Shown here: positions 43,641 to 57,164 of the stretch, piece after piece | Position numbering within the stretch: the first letter of the stretch is position 1 | How the letters are laid out: every line of letters begins with the position of its first letter | The notes under the pieces: model-generated | What the model was told of the DNA's origin: nothing | What the model saw: the letters and a program-made list of their open reading frames with translations, nothing else | Databases searched by the model: none | Program-made: the position numbers and the translations under genes | Assembly (NCBI GenBank): GCA_037447655.1 | Contig: JBBHKE010001814.1 | Coordinates: 89,547 to 149,546 of the forward strand | Length of the DNA: 60,000 bases | Source of the DNA: Zygnema cylindricum | Taxonomy: Eukaryota > Streptophyta > Zygnematophyceae > Zygnematales > Zygnemataceae | Direction of reading: 5' to 3'

Positions 43641-43887
43641 ACAAATTTTATTAACTTTTCAAAATCGTCTCACACGCATAATACCTAGAATTCATTATTT
43701 TACTCCATACGTTTTATGCGTATAAGACATCTATGAGTAATATCCACGATGAGTGTGCGATAGGTGTGGCTACACGTCGCATAGGTCATTTACCTTCCGC
43801 TTGGGTGGATGCAAGGCCACAAGAAGCCACACGAAAATCTTTGACCGAGGATATTCTTTCACGTTCTTTTTCCATCTACTGACCACT

Positions 43888-43959
43888 CCAACATTTTTGT
43901 ACTCTTTTATAAATCTTAAGTTTCCAACATTTTTGTACTCTTTTATAAATCTTAAGTTT
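43888..43959. repeat. Two exact 36-bp tandem units
   Basis: The unit beginning CCAACATTTTTGTACTCTTT is repeated back to back with no mismatch. Confidence 0.93.
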
Positions 43960-44127
43960 CCTCCGCCCCTGTATTTATATTCAATACCTTTTACAAGTCA
44001 CTTTACATGGTACCACCCCAAATTTGCCACGCAAATAAAATGTCGGTTACTGACCCGAGAGAAAGGAACAAAGGCATTCATTAAACGAATCTATATGTTT
44101 ATTGAGACCTCCTATTGGAACATAAGC

Positions 44128-44430
44128 CTTAGGAAGGATTTGTCCATAAAGTTGGCTCTAGTTATGGGCAAAGACCCCATCATTCTAGTTGGGTGCAAGC
44201 AATTACATCAACTATCGATAATCATAAAGATTGTCTAAATATTTACTTGGTATTACAAATGGCTTGTGCCATCTGTATGCGACCTCACATGAGTCTAACG
44301 GGATCCACAAAAGTATAGTGAAGAGACGACACACCTACGGACAACATGGCCTTTTGAGCAAATATTTAGGAACAATTTGTCCAAACCGTTGGCTCTTGTT
44401 ATGGGCGACGACCCCGTCATTTTGCGTCAG
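44128..44430. repeat. Diverged direct repeat pair
   Basis: The stretch 44,128-44,195 (TTAGGAAGGATTTGTCC, GTTGGCTCTAGTTATGGGC, GACCCCATCATT) recurs at about 44,366-44,432 with roughly one mismatch in five. The left part, 44,255-44,360, also matches 41,620-41,735, so this is a dispersed family of unknown type. Confidence 0.6.
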
Positions 44431-44439
44431 CTATATATA

Positions 44440-47430
44440 CTCATACAATCACTATACATATTAGTACAATTTTGGTACATTAATACATTATTTGTATAAT
44501 TGAGTTAAAATTTGACGGCCAATCCACAAAATAGCTTTGACCTACGAAATATTGTAGTCGACCGGTTACCATGCGCTTGTGAGCGTCGACCGTCATAACA
44601 TACCAACAATTAATATAACAAGACTGTGACGACCACATGTAAATAAAAGCTTTGCTCGCAACCAAACTTCAAGCACCAAGTTACTCTAATTTGTGAACAA
44701 AACCTAATTGTCGCGGCCTTCTTTTTGACAAAGCAATGACTCGATCCGTATCCATGATCTATGAGGTTGTGGGCCCTAACTTATCAAATGTGGGTGGACT
44801 TCTATTGGGAGTTTATTCTCTTTGTAAAAAGTCTTATTTGGTACTTTTGTTTGGAAAAAAAAAATTGTAAGTGATGTTTTGTTTTGATATATAAGACGTA
44901 GCTTAAATTCTTGTGACTCTTGCAATCTTTGAATATTTTTAATATTTTAACCTTTATGTACAAATATGCTTTTATCATTGCAATTTATCAGTAAAGATTT
45001 CATTTCATTTTTTTATTTCCACAAATTAACTCTGAGTGCGATTTAGGCTGTTGACGCCATTTAATTTTTATTGTTGAGCCTTATACGACACTTTTATGTG
45101 CTTTTGTTCAAAATAACGAGCACTTAGCGCGCGTAATGTTTAATTTGTACATCACTATATCGATATACCTCTTTGAGCAAAACAAATTCACACCTATTGG
45201 GTGGTGCATATAAGAAGGTGAATGAAAAAAAGTTTTATTAATTCTATTCGAGGTTGAAAGGTAGTCATTTTTGTTATAGAGCATTGGCAAATTTGGCGTA
45301 TCAATTGACCATTACCGTGGAGCGTCAAAATGTCTATTTCAATTTGGTCTTATTAGCTTCTAATTTGTGCGATATTGTTTTTTTGTTTGATGCTTCGTGT
45401 TAAGTGGTAACTTGCTTTCAGTCCAGTGCACAATACAGTTTACGTTGAAGTGTGGAAGTGTCTCTTGTATAACATTTTCCCATTTGCTTGTCTTTCCCAT
45501 TTGCTTGTTTTGTCCTTTGATTTAGGCGAACACGTTTCCTGTTTTGCTCCTTATATAGTATTGATACTATTAAGGTCGCGTAAGTGACTGATCTAAGAAG
45601 ACTCTCAGAAGTGAGTCTGCCAGTGCTTGATCCTATGACTTTTCACTGTTTCTGTGAACACATTAACCATTGCGCCAACAATCCGATGATGTGTTTTGGC
45701 GAGTCCTTACTCATTTATGTAACCCGTTTTGAGTGTGAGTGCATGTTAGGTTAGGTTCAGCACACAAACTTACTTATGGTTGCAGAAGGGTGTAGCACTA
45801 ACCCAATTATACACCACAAAGGTATCCTAGGTGTCCTATTTAGTGTATCACAAAAGTAGACAGGAGATGGGAGAGGGAATAGATTGAAAAATAGGAGGGC
45901 AGGTAGGTTCAAAATAGCTTGTAGGAATCCAAAAGAAATGTACAATTGTCCAAAGGACTTTCTGCCTAATAAAAGTTGAATTTGTCCTCCTAAATCCCTG
46001 ATGCTTCAATCTCTATGAACAAAGGTTCCTCTAATGATTGTAATGGTTATGTGAGATACATTTCTGAACTACCTGTGTCTGCTATATAGCAATTTATGCC
46101 TTTTTGCAGTGAAATGCTTGAAAAATGTAATGCTGCCACGTGTTGCTTTCCACCTCGTTTTGCTGCACATCAATTCGTGCGTTTCCGGTACATAAAATAT
46201 TTCGTGGAATCGTCATTTCAATTCCGTATTTGTCGCATGACGTTAGGCCGATATATTGACCCGATTATATGGTACAAAACGTATCGCCCGAGATCGCAAA
46301 AAACAACAATGCAACCCGATATTGAACGACAACCTCTTTGCAATTCAACAACTAATGCACTAATAATGGTAGCAAATCACGGTGTGATATTTTCTATCAA
46401 TTCAGTTTTTGAAGGCTACGATGTCGTCCTTTTCTTTCATTCTGTGTATAAAATTTACTTCAACGACGTTTTCGTTGACGTTACTTGTATCATGTTCCAT
46501 TGTCTAGAGATCTATGATCAAAAGATTGCAATAATATTAATTCCAAATTGATGTCCCTTTTCATTTGAATTTCAAATTTACACAGATGGCTAAAGTCAAT
46601 TGTAATACCGAGTAATTATATCATTATGATCTGTTTTAGTTTTTCTGTTTAATATATGAATTGTCAAATCGTACAATTTGTTTTGAGAAACGAAATCAGC
46701 CATTTGAAGTCTATGGAGGGAGACTTCCATCACCACGCACAAATGATAGGAAATCAGTAAATCATAAGAGAGGTTCCATAACAATCACAAAAGTAAAGTT
46801 ATCGATGAATGATATAGATCAATAAAGAAAAGACACACCTATAAAATTAGGCGTATGATACATACTTTATAGCTAATTTTAACTTAAGAGGTCTCTTAGC
46901 AAAAAAAATACTTCCATGCTGTGCTCTTACTTCACTTAATCGAACCAACTGAACTGAAATGTAGTAAGACATAGAAATTATAAGAGATTGATACTCTACC
47001 TTTTTTATCTCTCAGCCACCTGAATAGAATAATTTCAGTGAGACCCTCACATCTTGATAAATGCATTACATAAAACCTAAAAAAAATTCCAGAATCATAA
47101 TTCTGCATAGGTACATAAGAAAAGGTGTGGAGCTGGTCAATTTATGTGTATAACTTGATAGAACAACAAAAATAATGCAAAGAAAAGCACATTTTTATAT
47201 ATTTTTCATATGATGGAAATTTATCCGTTAACCATGTCTGGATACATTGACCTTTTTCATTTCTAAATATTTCAAACCCAGTTTTGTTGGGAAGTTAACA
47301 TGAGAAATTCTCCCCTAATATTTGCCTAGGAGAAACAAAGATCTCCCTAAGCAGGCCTTGTGGATTGTGTGGATTCATGTGGGGCCTCAAAATTTTGGTA
47401 AAAAGGAGTAAAATAGAAGAAATGTGGAAA
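44440..47430. other. Intergenic DNA, no gene supported apart from the SINE candidate
   Basis: AT-rich sequence without coding structure. A 151-codon open frame at 46,096-46,551 shows no domain and no typical composition and is treated as chance. Confidence 0.5.
45560..45700 (-). mobile_element. tRNA-derived SINE candidate
   Basis: On the minus strand TGGCGCAATGG (45,677-45,667) fits the pol III A box, and GGATCAAGCAC (45,633-45,623), 34 bases further on, is a near-fit to the B box. This arrangement is the promoter head of plant SINEs. The element's 3' end and target duplications were not resolved. Confidence 0.5.
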
Positions 47431-48697
47431 ATTATTTGGGAACACCAACAACATTCACCATTATAGGACTCGGTATGCTGTACTTTCCATCCGTTGATTT
47501 CCATATCCATCTCCCAAAAGCATAGTTTCCTGAAAGGTACAACAAGTGAATTATTTTTGTCTTGAGGATTAAATTCTTTTGGTCTTAGAATATATTGTTA
47601 GTCTTGAGAATTGGATCTTGAAATGAAGGGTTTCTCGTTTCTTGACGGTCTTTTCATATTTAAATTGTAATTTGGTTTCTACAGACTTTTTATTATTACA
47701 TCGATTTAAACAAACTGCAAGTTATCAATCGGCTTTCCATGATTTTCTCTACTCTGGCCAAGTGAATATCTTATAAAAAACAAAATTACAAAAAAAATGG
47801 TGCTTTACTTTTTCTTTTCTAAATTATTATCATAAATCATAAAACCATTTCGTTAGATGAAGCAAAGAAACCAGTGGTACATTTTTTAATACAACGAAGA
47901 CGGAAAAGACCATACTTTTCAGTAATCAGCTTAATTTTTTTGTATTAGTCCTATTACATTATTTTTAACTATTCTGCTATCAGTAAAATCATTTTAATAT
48001 AAACTAACTTTTTTCTTTTTTCCTATCCGTTAGTTGTAACTTAATCCAATTATATTATCCAGATTAGGTTGTTAGATTCTTTGTTTATAAATATACAAAA
48101 ATATGATCAACCCATTTAAATCGTTTTGAACTTATTCACATAATTGGCTTCGATTAAAAAAAAAACTGTTACGAATCTGCCAAATGTACCCCGACATGCC
48201 TTCTTGTACTTATCCTAATAAGACAAAACTGCCGAAACGGAGAAACTTACCTTTGGTGAATTGTATTTCCAAAAAATTATACAATCACTCAACTTCGCCC
48301 GAAATAAAATTTTAAATCACATTTACGCTCTCTTTTTGGGACAGAAAGAATTTCCCATTTACTGTTTCAAAAACCTACCAATACTTTGTGCTTTTCGTGA
48401 CCAAAACTAAGAAACCACCTATACCACACTAGAGAAAATAAATATGCTTCTTTTATCTGCGACTATAATAAACAGACAACTCATTTCATTTGTGTTCTTC
48501 TGTGACCATAATACCCAAAACGCCTATATATACCCCAATATAAACTCACCAGTTTTTCCATTTTGTGTGATGGCGGTTCCCGCAACTTTGATTGTAAAGG
48601 GCAACGATTGCTTTTCTTTTTTGAATACCAGAGTAGTTGGATAAATAGTAACATTTGCTCCTTTCGGCTGTGTTATTACAACCTCATAAGTAGAATT

Positions 48698-49308
48698 TGT
48701 TGGTTTTTGACGATCTTCGGCAATACATCGATTCTAACGATACTACCGATTTGCATATGTGTGACGTGACGTGACATGACGTGACGGATCTGGGCGTACG
48801 GAATTGAACCAACGTTTACATGTTTTAATGAATGCTCTGTGTACGGAATTGCTTGAACAAATGTGCGGCAATTCTTGGTGAAAACTCAACGTGTATATAC
48901 GGTGTGATTGGACCAAATTAGGTGTGCATCTAGTGTAGACTCTTTTGAGTTAGAATACAAAGGCATTGCACATCAGACAAAAAAACAACCATTAATCCAT
49001 CAATTTCATAGAGCAAGTTAGACATACAGAGAGTAAGACAAAGTAGAATAGATCTGACTTTATTATAAAGTCTTTGTAACATTTTGTCCTAAACGGACCT
49101 TAATTCAAAGCTATGGCTATTCCTAAGATCCTATCGTGTATATTCTGTCTACTTGCTAAATATCTCTCCCAACTCTACCTCATTCTTATCTATATTATTT
49201 TCTGTGACTCCTTAAGCCCCTTGTGCGTGTTTGATCTGGGGCCGGTCCATTTCGTTTGTGGTTACGAGAGATCCTCCCGTTAGCTCGAATGAACAACCCG
49301 GCGCAACA
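48698..49308. mobile_element. Solo LTR inserted in subtilase copy B exon
   Basis: The 611-bp block is absent from copy A. It starts TGTTGG and ends GCAACA (TGTTG/CAACA inverted ends) and is flanked by GAATT and AAATT, a 5-bp target duplication with one mismatch. It has no internal region or coding sequence. Four TGACG motifs cluster at 48,759-48,786. It differs from the LTRs of copia A, B and C here. Confidence 0.85.
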
Positions 49309-51537
49309 AAATTCGCTGGACCCATATTTGTGACTTTTCGAGTCGTCGTGAAACCATCTCCTTTCACTTTCGTCATCATAAGTGAGGGTGAATTATAATG
49401 GAAGGTGCTTTTATATTTTGGGCAAGACATACCAAATTTATTTTTGATTGATGAAGATGTAAGAAAATTACAGAGGTAATTATGTATCCATGTATTCCGG
49501 TGTTGTAAACAAGACCCGGATCTACTGCAAAGTTAGGTCTTAAAAGGCCATTTCCAAAATCTAAGGCATTCCCTGCTGATAAAGGTGCGGCTGCAACAAA
49601 ATAGGAAACGAAAAAAAAAGAAATGAATCAAAAGAAAGAAAATGGAATGAATCAATAGGGAATTTCAAATTGGTAGAAGTGAAACAACTTTCTACAAATG
49701 TTAAAGTCCATACTTTTTTTCTCTAACATTCAAGTTTCGTGAGACATTAAGATTTTCATAAAGTTGAAGCTCGTTAATTTTGTGAGAGAATCCTTGTATG
49801 CCAAAGATTTCAAATATCCATGTATTATTTAGCATTAATCACTGCGGCTAGCGATTATTTACCCGTCTCTTTAATTTATTATAGTTTGTGTCTAAATTTC
49901 TTCAGGTTTCATTTTAATATCATTTAAACTATCTAGTGAGTCATATCACATCTTAAATTACATCATTAAATTCATTCTAGAACAAAAAAAATAAAATACT
50001 GCCAAGAATGTAAAATTTTTTTTTCTAAGTACCCGTTGTTCCCGATTGTAAGAAATTTAGTCCCTAAAATTACATCTACTATAAAAATAAAAATAACACG
50101 AATAATCATAATAATACTAACAATTTAATAATAAGAAGAAAATAGCGTTGTTTTCATTATTTTGAAAAAAAATCTTTTCGCCTACCCGTAGTTGCAATGG
50201 CAGAATACATTCTTCTGGGACTCCAGCTAGGTTTTTCGGATCTTAAAAGGGCTAAAACTCCTGCCACGTGCGGAGTGGCCATGGAAGTTCCACTTAGTAT
50301 TTTAAACTCAGATTTTGGGATGTGATAGGGCGCGTTTGGGGGAAAGGCGGCCAAAATATCCTCTCCTGGAGCAATAATATCAGGCTGGAAAAGGAGGCCG
50401 AGGGGAGAGGGGGAGGAAGAGGGAGAGGGGCGGAGAGGGATGGAGGGTTTATTAATATGAATACTACTATTGTCACTTCTATCCTTGTTATCATTATATG
50501 ATCATTATCATCATCGTTGTTATTACAAGTAGTGTTAGTTGTGGTAGAATCGGTAGCATTAGTATGTCATTCTTTATCTCGAGAAAACCAGAGGAAAGTT
50601 AAAGAAGTAAATCTTTTTTTTGCATAATTAAGAGCTCCAACGACGATTCAAAGTTTGGGTGGTTTTAATACGGCGTTTAAGAAATAAGAAAATAAAAACA
50701 ATAAACGCTAAGTTGGAAATATTGGACATGGAAATGAATTTCAACTTAAATGACATTCAAGATAGACAAAAGCCAAATATTGACAGCTGAATCGGAAACG
50801 TTGAAGTAACATGCAGATAGAATTAAATTTCAAATGTAAAACCTCCTTCATAATATTTGTTTTTAACCTTCATAATGTCCGCATAGGGATGTGGGCCCCT
50901 CGAGGAGAATTCGGCGACCAGAGAAGTTCCGTTATAAGTTGTAACCGTACTTGAAATTGAAGCTCTAGGATATCTGTAAAAAAAAAAAAAATGCACAAAA
51001 AAAAAAGACAACGACAAAAAAAATCCAAAGAAACAAAAACAATTATGAGAAAGTAATCTGGTGACCTAGGGGGTGGTCAATAACCAATATGCAAATAAAC
51101 AATTCGATAGAAAGCTCGTCCAATAAAGAAAAAACTGAAGCATTTGCGGAAAATGAAATAAAAGACTTACTTTGTTGTAGTTGCATAAGATAAAATTTTC
51201 TCTCCGTCCGAAAGACCTACATGACTTGCCGGTAAAACATGCATCTCTGTGTCAAGTGTACCAAAAGAATAACTTTCTCGCAAAATCATTCCCGCGGCTC
51301 CCAATGTTTTCAAATAGGTTTCGGTTTGATACAGACCGGAATATCCCCCGTCACAAAGGACGATTTTTCCTTGAACCATAGTTTTGTTGAGAGTATTTTC
51401 CAAGCATGCTCTACCAAACCCATTTTCAACAAAACTCGTAGGTAAAGAGAAAGTAGAGAAAAGGTCATAGAAAAGAGTTTGGCAAGAAAATTCCATCAAG
51501 GAAACTCTAGGAAAATGTTAGACACAAAAAAAAGAGG

Positions 51538-51690
51538 AAGAGAGAGAGAGAGTAAGATGGAAAGTGAGAGAGGGAGGAGGGGGACGGGGAGAGGGAGAGG
51601 GGAGAGAGAGAGAGAGGGATAGGGCGAGAGAGAGGGAGAGAGAGGGAGAGAGAAAAGAGGGAGTGGATGAGAGGGAGAGAGAGAAACCGA
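51538..51690. repeat. GA-rich tract in copy B intron
   Basis: Counterpart of 33,955-34,110 in copy A, with different unit numbers. Confidence 0.8.
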
Positions 51691-52436
51691 CTGGAATTAT
51701 TTTCACATTAGCATTTCTTCGTATGCTAGGACATGAGGAAATTGTAAATAAGATCGTTGCTTGTTTATCATTTTATACAAAATTACAGCAGTATCCTTTT
51801 GGGACAATGACATTTGTTTCCCCTAGTCCTTTTTGCAAAGACCGCGTATTTTTTCTCATTTGGTAAATACAAAATATGATTATAATCTGAAATTTTATGA
51901 AATGTTCCTTGGAGTTACTTACCGAGGTATATCAAAATCTGAAATGTTTTTTAACGCCGCATTTTCCGCATAAATTAACGGGAGAAATGGTGTTTTGGTG
52001 CCAGCTGGCACTGTCCCATTGGTCAATCCACGACTCTGGCCAAAAAAGGACAGAAGCACCGTTAATGATTAAGGGGTTTTTGGGGTTTTCGAAAGAGCTT
52101 TTATTCAATATAAGTTAAGAAGCTTTATGATTTAAGAGGTTTCGAAGCATATGTATTTTTCGACAATTTCATTTCCAACATTTCGGGCCGATAATACAAT
52201 GACAGAGTTCAAGGATTTGAGTTTAAGGCTCTGGGTTATAAAAATTTCCTCAAAGACTGGCATGACAAGCGAGGCGTGATGTGACATGTGTACTCTTTGT
52301 TGGTTTTGACCAAAATGAGTGTTTTTAAGTGTTCCCGTATCAAGTTTTCCTGTTCTACAAAGATATCTTACAGATCAGATGTCAACATGAATGTATAGTT
52401 TCCATCTGATAACGTCTTAAGATATATTATGGTAAA

Positions 52437-52840
52437 TTCTCTCTCTACCCCTCTCTCTCTTCCTCTCTTTATGCACTCTCTTCTCTCCCTCTCTCCCTCC
52501 CTCTCTATCTCTCGCTCTCCCTCCTTCCTCCCTGTCTCCCTCTCTTTTTTTTTTTCCTGCTTTCTCCGGTTCTACTTCTACTAACTCCCTATTTCTTTCG
52601 CTCTCTCCCTCTCTCCCACCCTCACTCCCCACGCTCTCTTGCCCCTCTCTGCCCCCTCTCTCTTCCCCTTTTTGCCATCATCTCCCCCATTCGTCCCCTC
52701 TCCCTTCTCCTCTCTCTCCTCCTCTCCCCTCTCTCTCGCTCTCCCACTCTTTCCTACCCTCCCTCCCTCTCACTATCTATCTATCTTTTAATCTCACTGT
52801 CTCCCTCCCTCTCTTTCTCCCTCTTTCCTTCCTCGAGCTC
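52437..52840. repeat. CT-rich tract in copy B intron
   Basis: Counterpart of 34,860-35,260. It is diverged up to about 52,615 and almost identical to copy A from there on. Confidence 0.85.
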
Positions 52841-53339
52841 TCCCGAATGTTTATCATAGGTGTAGTTATGCAAATATCCTAATATAATAAATAACTGGCA
52901 TACTTCCCAAACAGACAAAAAGTTGAAATGGCTTTTAATGCTGTAAAAAATTTATCATTCCATTACCCTAACAAACAAACCCTGGAAAAAAATTAGGGGT
53001 TTTAGGTGAAGTGAAAACCAACTTTGAATCCGGAACCATTCTCCAAGTTCGTTTTAACGATAAACTGACGTGGCAAACTGCTAGCCACAACTGACATGTA
53101 CCACGGAGATATATTCGAAAGAGAAGTCAGATAGGGTCCGGAATTTCCGGCGGCGAGAGAACTTGGAATTCCGGCAATCGCGGCGTTCAAAGTGCCTTGA
53201 TCAATTTCAGAATCAAAGGGGTAAACTGCGAAATATGGCCCCAAAGACATCGAAATAACATCAACTCCGTCGCTAATTGCAGCATCTAAGCCTGCCAAAA
53301 TGTCAGATCCTGCGCATCCATCTGTCCAACAAATCTGGA

Positions 53340-53985
53340 GAAAAAGGAAATGACTTTATTAACGAGTTGAAACGCAAAAAAGGGATCAAACGAAAGGGAA
53401 TGGAAAGGCAACGGGGAAGCGGAAAGGTTAAGGGTAGGGAAAGTAGGAGGATGAGGAAGGGGAAGGAGATGGAGAAATATCAAAATTCTTGTGAAAGTTT
53501 AATAAAATAGATGAAGTCCAAAAAAAGGAATGGAAAGAAGGGAATTGAAAAGGACAAGGAAAGGCGACCGAACAAACCAGTAAAAAAAATATCAAAAGAA
53601 AAGGGGAGAATAGGGAAAGGAAAGGGATGTAAAGGTCAAAGGATAAGGATAATGGGATGGAGAAGGACGGGAGAAAAAGAAAAAGAAACGGAATAAAAGG
53701 TTCAGAGCAACGAGAAGCAAAAGTGAAAAGAAAAAAAAAAATGAAAAGAGAGAAAACCAAAAAAACATTACAAGGAAAAAGTAATCAAAGGAAAAGATAA
53801 TGGGAAAAGAAAAGAAGAAGGAAAGTAACAGGAACATAAATGGAGCAAGTTTTGGAAAGGGAACAAGAAAGGAAAAAGGAATGGAATAGGAAAGGAAAAA
53901 GGAATGGAATAGGAAAGGAAAAAGGAAAAGGAAAAGTTAAGGAAAAAAAAAAAAAAAGGAAAGAAAACGAGGAGAAGCAAAATTT
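53340..53985. repeat. Long homopurine tract in copy B intron
   Basis: Nearly identical to 35,760-36,370 apart from a duplicated AAAGGAATGGAATAGG unit at about 53,875-53,920. Confidence 0.85.
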
Positions 53986-56900
53986 GAATTCTATCTGCTA
54001 AAAAACACTACTTTGAAATTTATGAAAAACCCCCAATTATTTGGAAACAGAAAAAAGTTCGCTAATCAAAACTCTATCCTAGTTAATCGACTTCCTGTTC
54101 CAAAAACTTTGAGAAAACTTCATAAGGAAAAAAATATGTATGTATACAGAAAAAGGGTTTTCAATTTAAAAAAAAAATATATATATATATATACATATAT
54201 GCGCATATTTGAAAATACATGTATATATATATATATACATGTAATGTACATATAGGGATATAAAAACATATGTATATGCATATATTCGCTATATTATAAA
54301 TGGATATTTAAATGAATACACGGATAATATATATAATATATATATATGCATATTCATTTTTGTTTACTTAATTTTATGTGAATGCTGTACATTTATTTGT
54401 ATACTCTTGTATATGTATGCACAACCATGTAAGAATGCCATTATAAACCGCTTTTTGGTCATTTGGTTTACGTTTTTTTTCATCTTAGTTAAATAATTTT
54501 TCACAATTTCTGACAACGTGCTTACCTTATAGATGGATAAATGAGCTCCGTATGCAATTCCTTGAGCTTGACCTAGATTCAATCCCGATGTAGTCACGTT
54601 TTTTACGACAGATCCCGCGGCTGTGGAGGGCTGTGTGAGTTCCATGTCCGAAAGCATCACGAGCAGAGAGATATTCATCGGAAGGTACAGTTCCTATACC
54701 CTTATAAAAATATCGAGCGCCGATAATTTTACTGCAAAACAATTTGGATCCCACAATACTTATACGTGAGAATAAGGTAGATTTCAAATTTTAATGGGAA
54801 TTGAAAAGATGGATACACATTGGGCGTTTGATTGTGGGGGAAAGGGAGAGGTAGTGAGGGAGCAAAGAGAGAAGTGCGGGTAGGGAAGATAGAGAGTGGA
54901 GATGGGAAAAGAGCGGCGAAGCCGGGAAAGGAGAGGTGAAGCCCGGAAAAGGACGAGGCGGAGATGGAGAACAAGAAGATGTTGAGATGGGTAAAGACAC
55001 AAGTAGCTAAGGGGAAATGGGAGCGGTAGAGAGAGGGGAAAGGGAGAGTTGGGGATGTGGATAAAAAAATGGTGGGGACGAGAAATAAAAAAATGAAGCG
55101 GGTCAAAAAAAAAATAGGTAAAGGAGGAAATGACCAAGGGAGGTGTAAAGATGAGGAAAAGAGATGGAGAGACGAGAGAGATACAAATGGGAAGAAGGTG
55201 AGGTAGAGTGGAATTGAAAGGGGAGGTGAAGTAATAGGGGTTTCACACCAGAAAGGTCAATTGCACACAAATGTACTGGGCAGACCTGTACAGCGCAATA
55301 GGGAAGAGGACTGTTATTGCGAACACTTAAACATTGGGCACACACTACGTCATCAGTTCATACAATAAGGGTTTTATCTTAACAATTAAACTTCTAGACA
55401 AAACATAAACAGCCGTAGCGAATATTAGCATACAAGTTTTTAACGTGGGGGGCCGGAGGCGCGAAACGACATGACCTACTGCAGCTTTCTCTATAAAACG
55501 GTCGCTACTTCACTTAAAAGACGAGTATCTGGTTGACAGTGTATTGACCCGAATTCAAGTCTATTTCATTCGGTTACAGTACAACACTGGTTTAGCAGAA
55601 TGCAACACACTTGTACTAAAGGAAAGTGATAGTGTGAAACCCTGTGAAGAAACTGAGAAAGATAGAGAAGCGACAAAGGTAAGTAGGGATGTAAAAAAGG
55701 GAGGTAGAGATGGGTAGAATTGAACTCTTTTGTGTGAAGTTTTGCGCTGGAAAAGATACTTACTTATTGCAATTAGTTTTTTTCCATTTTTGACCAGTCT
55801 GACATGTTCCGTTAAATTTTGTCGGACGCGAAGGCATTCCCACATCACTAAAACTTTGATGTTCGGGCCAGATTCCTGAAGTCGTTCAAACCAAAAAGTA
55901 ATATTTAGATACATTTTAACCCCTTAAGATCTTCCTTCTTGACAACTACAAAAAAATGTCATTCTATTTGGACTCATCTGGACCTCTAAAATGTGATAAT
56001 CAAGCGCACCATAATCGACGGAGAAAGAAGCAGAACACTCGGAATTTTTTCGTTTTTTCGTCTTCTTTTGCAACTTTTAGTAGTTTAGTTTCAATTATCA
56101 TACCGGTATCCAAAATGCCGATAATCATGCCCGATCCATTTGTTTTTTGAGTAAAGCCCTGAAGGATTATCAGTTTTCGGATTGTTCAACCCCAAATAAG
56201 TTGGGGTATATGTAGTTAAAGGCTTATATCTGTTCTCCGGTTTCACAGAAACCACGTCATCCATTCCTGTAAACCGACAAGCTCCAAAAAATACTTGTGA
56301 GACAATGAAATTTGAAAACGTTTTACAGTCGTTAATTGATTTTAAGTTTTACAATGATTTCCAAACAGTTACCCATGAGAAGCCGAAGTCCCACACCGTT
56401 TACATATGGCTAGGTGATGTTAAAGTCCAAGGATGTTTACAGCGAAAAGAGAGATGGGGAAAAAATATTAGCTTTACTCAAATTACTATGTTTTTTATGG
56501 ACTTGTAAATTCAGTTTTTCGGAATCTAATCTTATTTAAATAATATATTCGTTGTTTTAAAAATAAAATTCAACGGATGCAAGAAAATACAAATTAAAGT
56601 CAGAACGAAAAATGATGCTGGATAGTGGGTGGGTAGTTTGATCCCTCTACCGAGGTATTTTGACTTACAAAGCGTTTAAAGCTTCAATAAATAGTGAAGA
56701 ATGTGTCATGAAGAAAACTTATATATACGTACAAAGTGGGACTTAGGGACTGATTTAGTGATTTCAACGGTTAATACTTGTGCCATACAGAAAATTTGGA
56801 AAGAAAAATAAAAATAAACAAATTTGGGCATAATGGGTTTTGTAGTGATACAACATATAGCGAATAGTGGCGTCAAAAAAAGAAAAGGATAGAAGTGCAC

Positions 56901-57164
56901 CTTGAAGCGCTTTCACGTGCTCGGGTGAAAGAATGGCCGCAAACCCATTTAATGAATTTACGTAATGGTACAAACGAGATTTTGGCCTGTGGTCATGGAA
57001 ACAGTGGACTTCTTCCTTCCGTTAAACAAAAGTACAAAGTTACCCAAAAATGGTTTTAAATCGCCTTCAGGGCAATTGATATCACATTTTAGACATTTGC
57101 AGTGTAGGATTTTCAGCAGTAAAGCATCTATGTCTCGATGCACTTCATTTATTGCTCAAATATT

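Larger units (their letters stand above)
47432..57008 (-). pseudogene. Subtilisin-like serine protease (plant subtilase), copy B, disrupted by frameshifts and a solo LTR
   Basis: Tandem duplicate of copy A with matching exons: about 57,008-56,901; 56,266-56,104; 55,875-55,764; 54,731-54,526; 53,334-53,023; 52,035-51,923; 51,434-51,171; 50,973-50,868; 50,384-50,186; 49,590-48,550. The last exon, 47,529-47,432, encodes AFGRWIWKSTDGKYSIPSPI and ends at TAA, like the plant subtilase C-terminus. The catalytic motifs Asp (GILDTG), His (GHGTHT), Asn (AAGNSGP) and Ser (GTSMATPHVAG) are visible. The Ser exon (199 bp) is in frame here and reads SEKPSWSPRRMYSA, unlike copy A. Lesions: the six-A-run frameshift shared with A; an extra G at 54,628-54,630 after the His motif (exon 206 instead of 205 bp); and a 611-bp solo LTR in the penultimate exon. 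A copia element sits just upstream. It would have been a secreted protease; it is now a pseudogene. Confidence 0.88.

Noticed and set aside
43753-44238. A 161-codon open frame on the plus strand
   Set aside because: It runs through the 36-bp tandem repeat and a diverged dispersed repeat; no protein signature.
46096-46551. A 151-codon open frame on the plus strand
   Set aside because: No domain, biased hydrophobic composition, no homologous feature in the window and no splice partners; probably chance in AT-rich DNA.
57040-57143. Minus-strand frame starting MHRDIDALLLKIL upstream of subtilase copy B as a first exon
   Set aside because: Similar sequence exists in copy A but with a stop, and it is not in frame with the propeptide exon and does not resemble a signal peptide or I9 propeptide.
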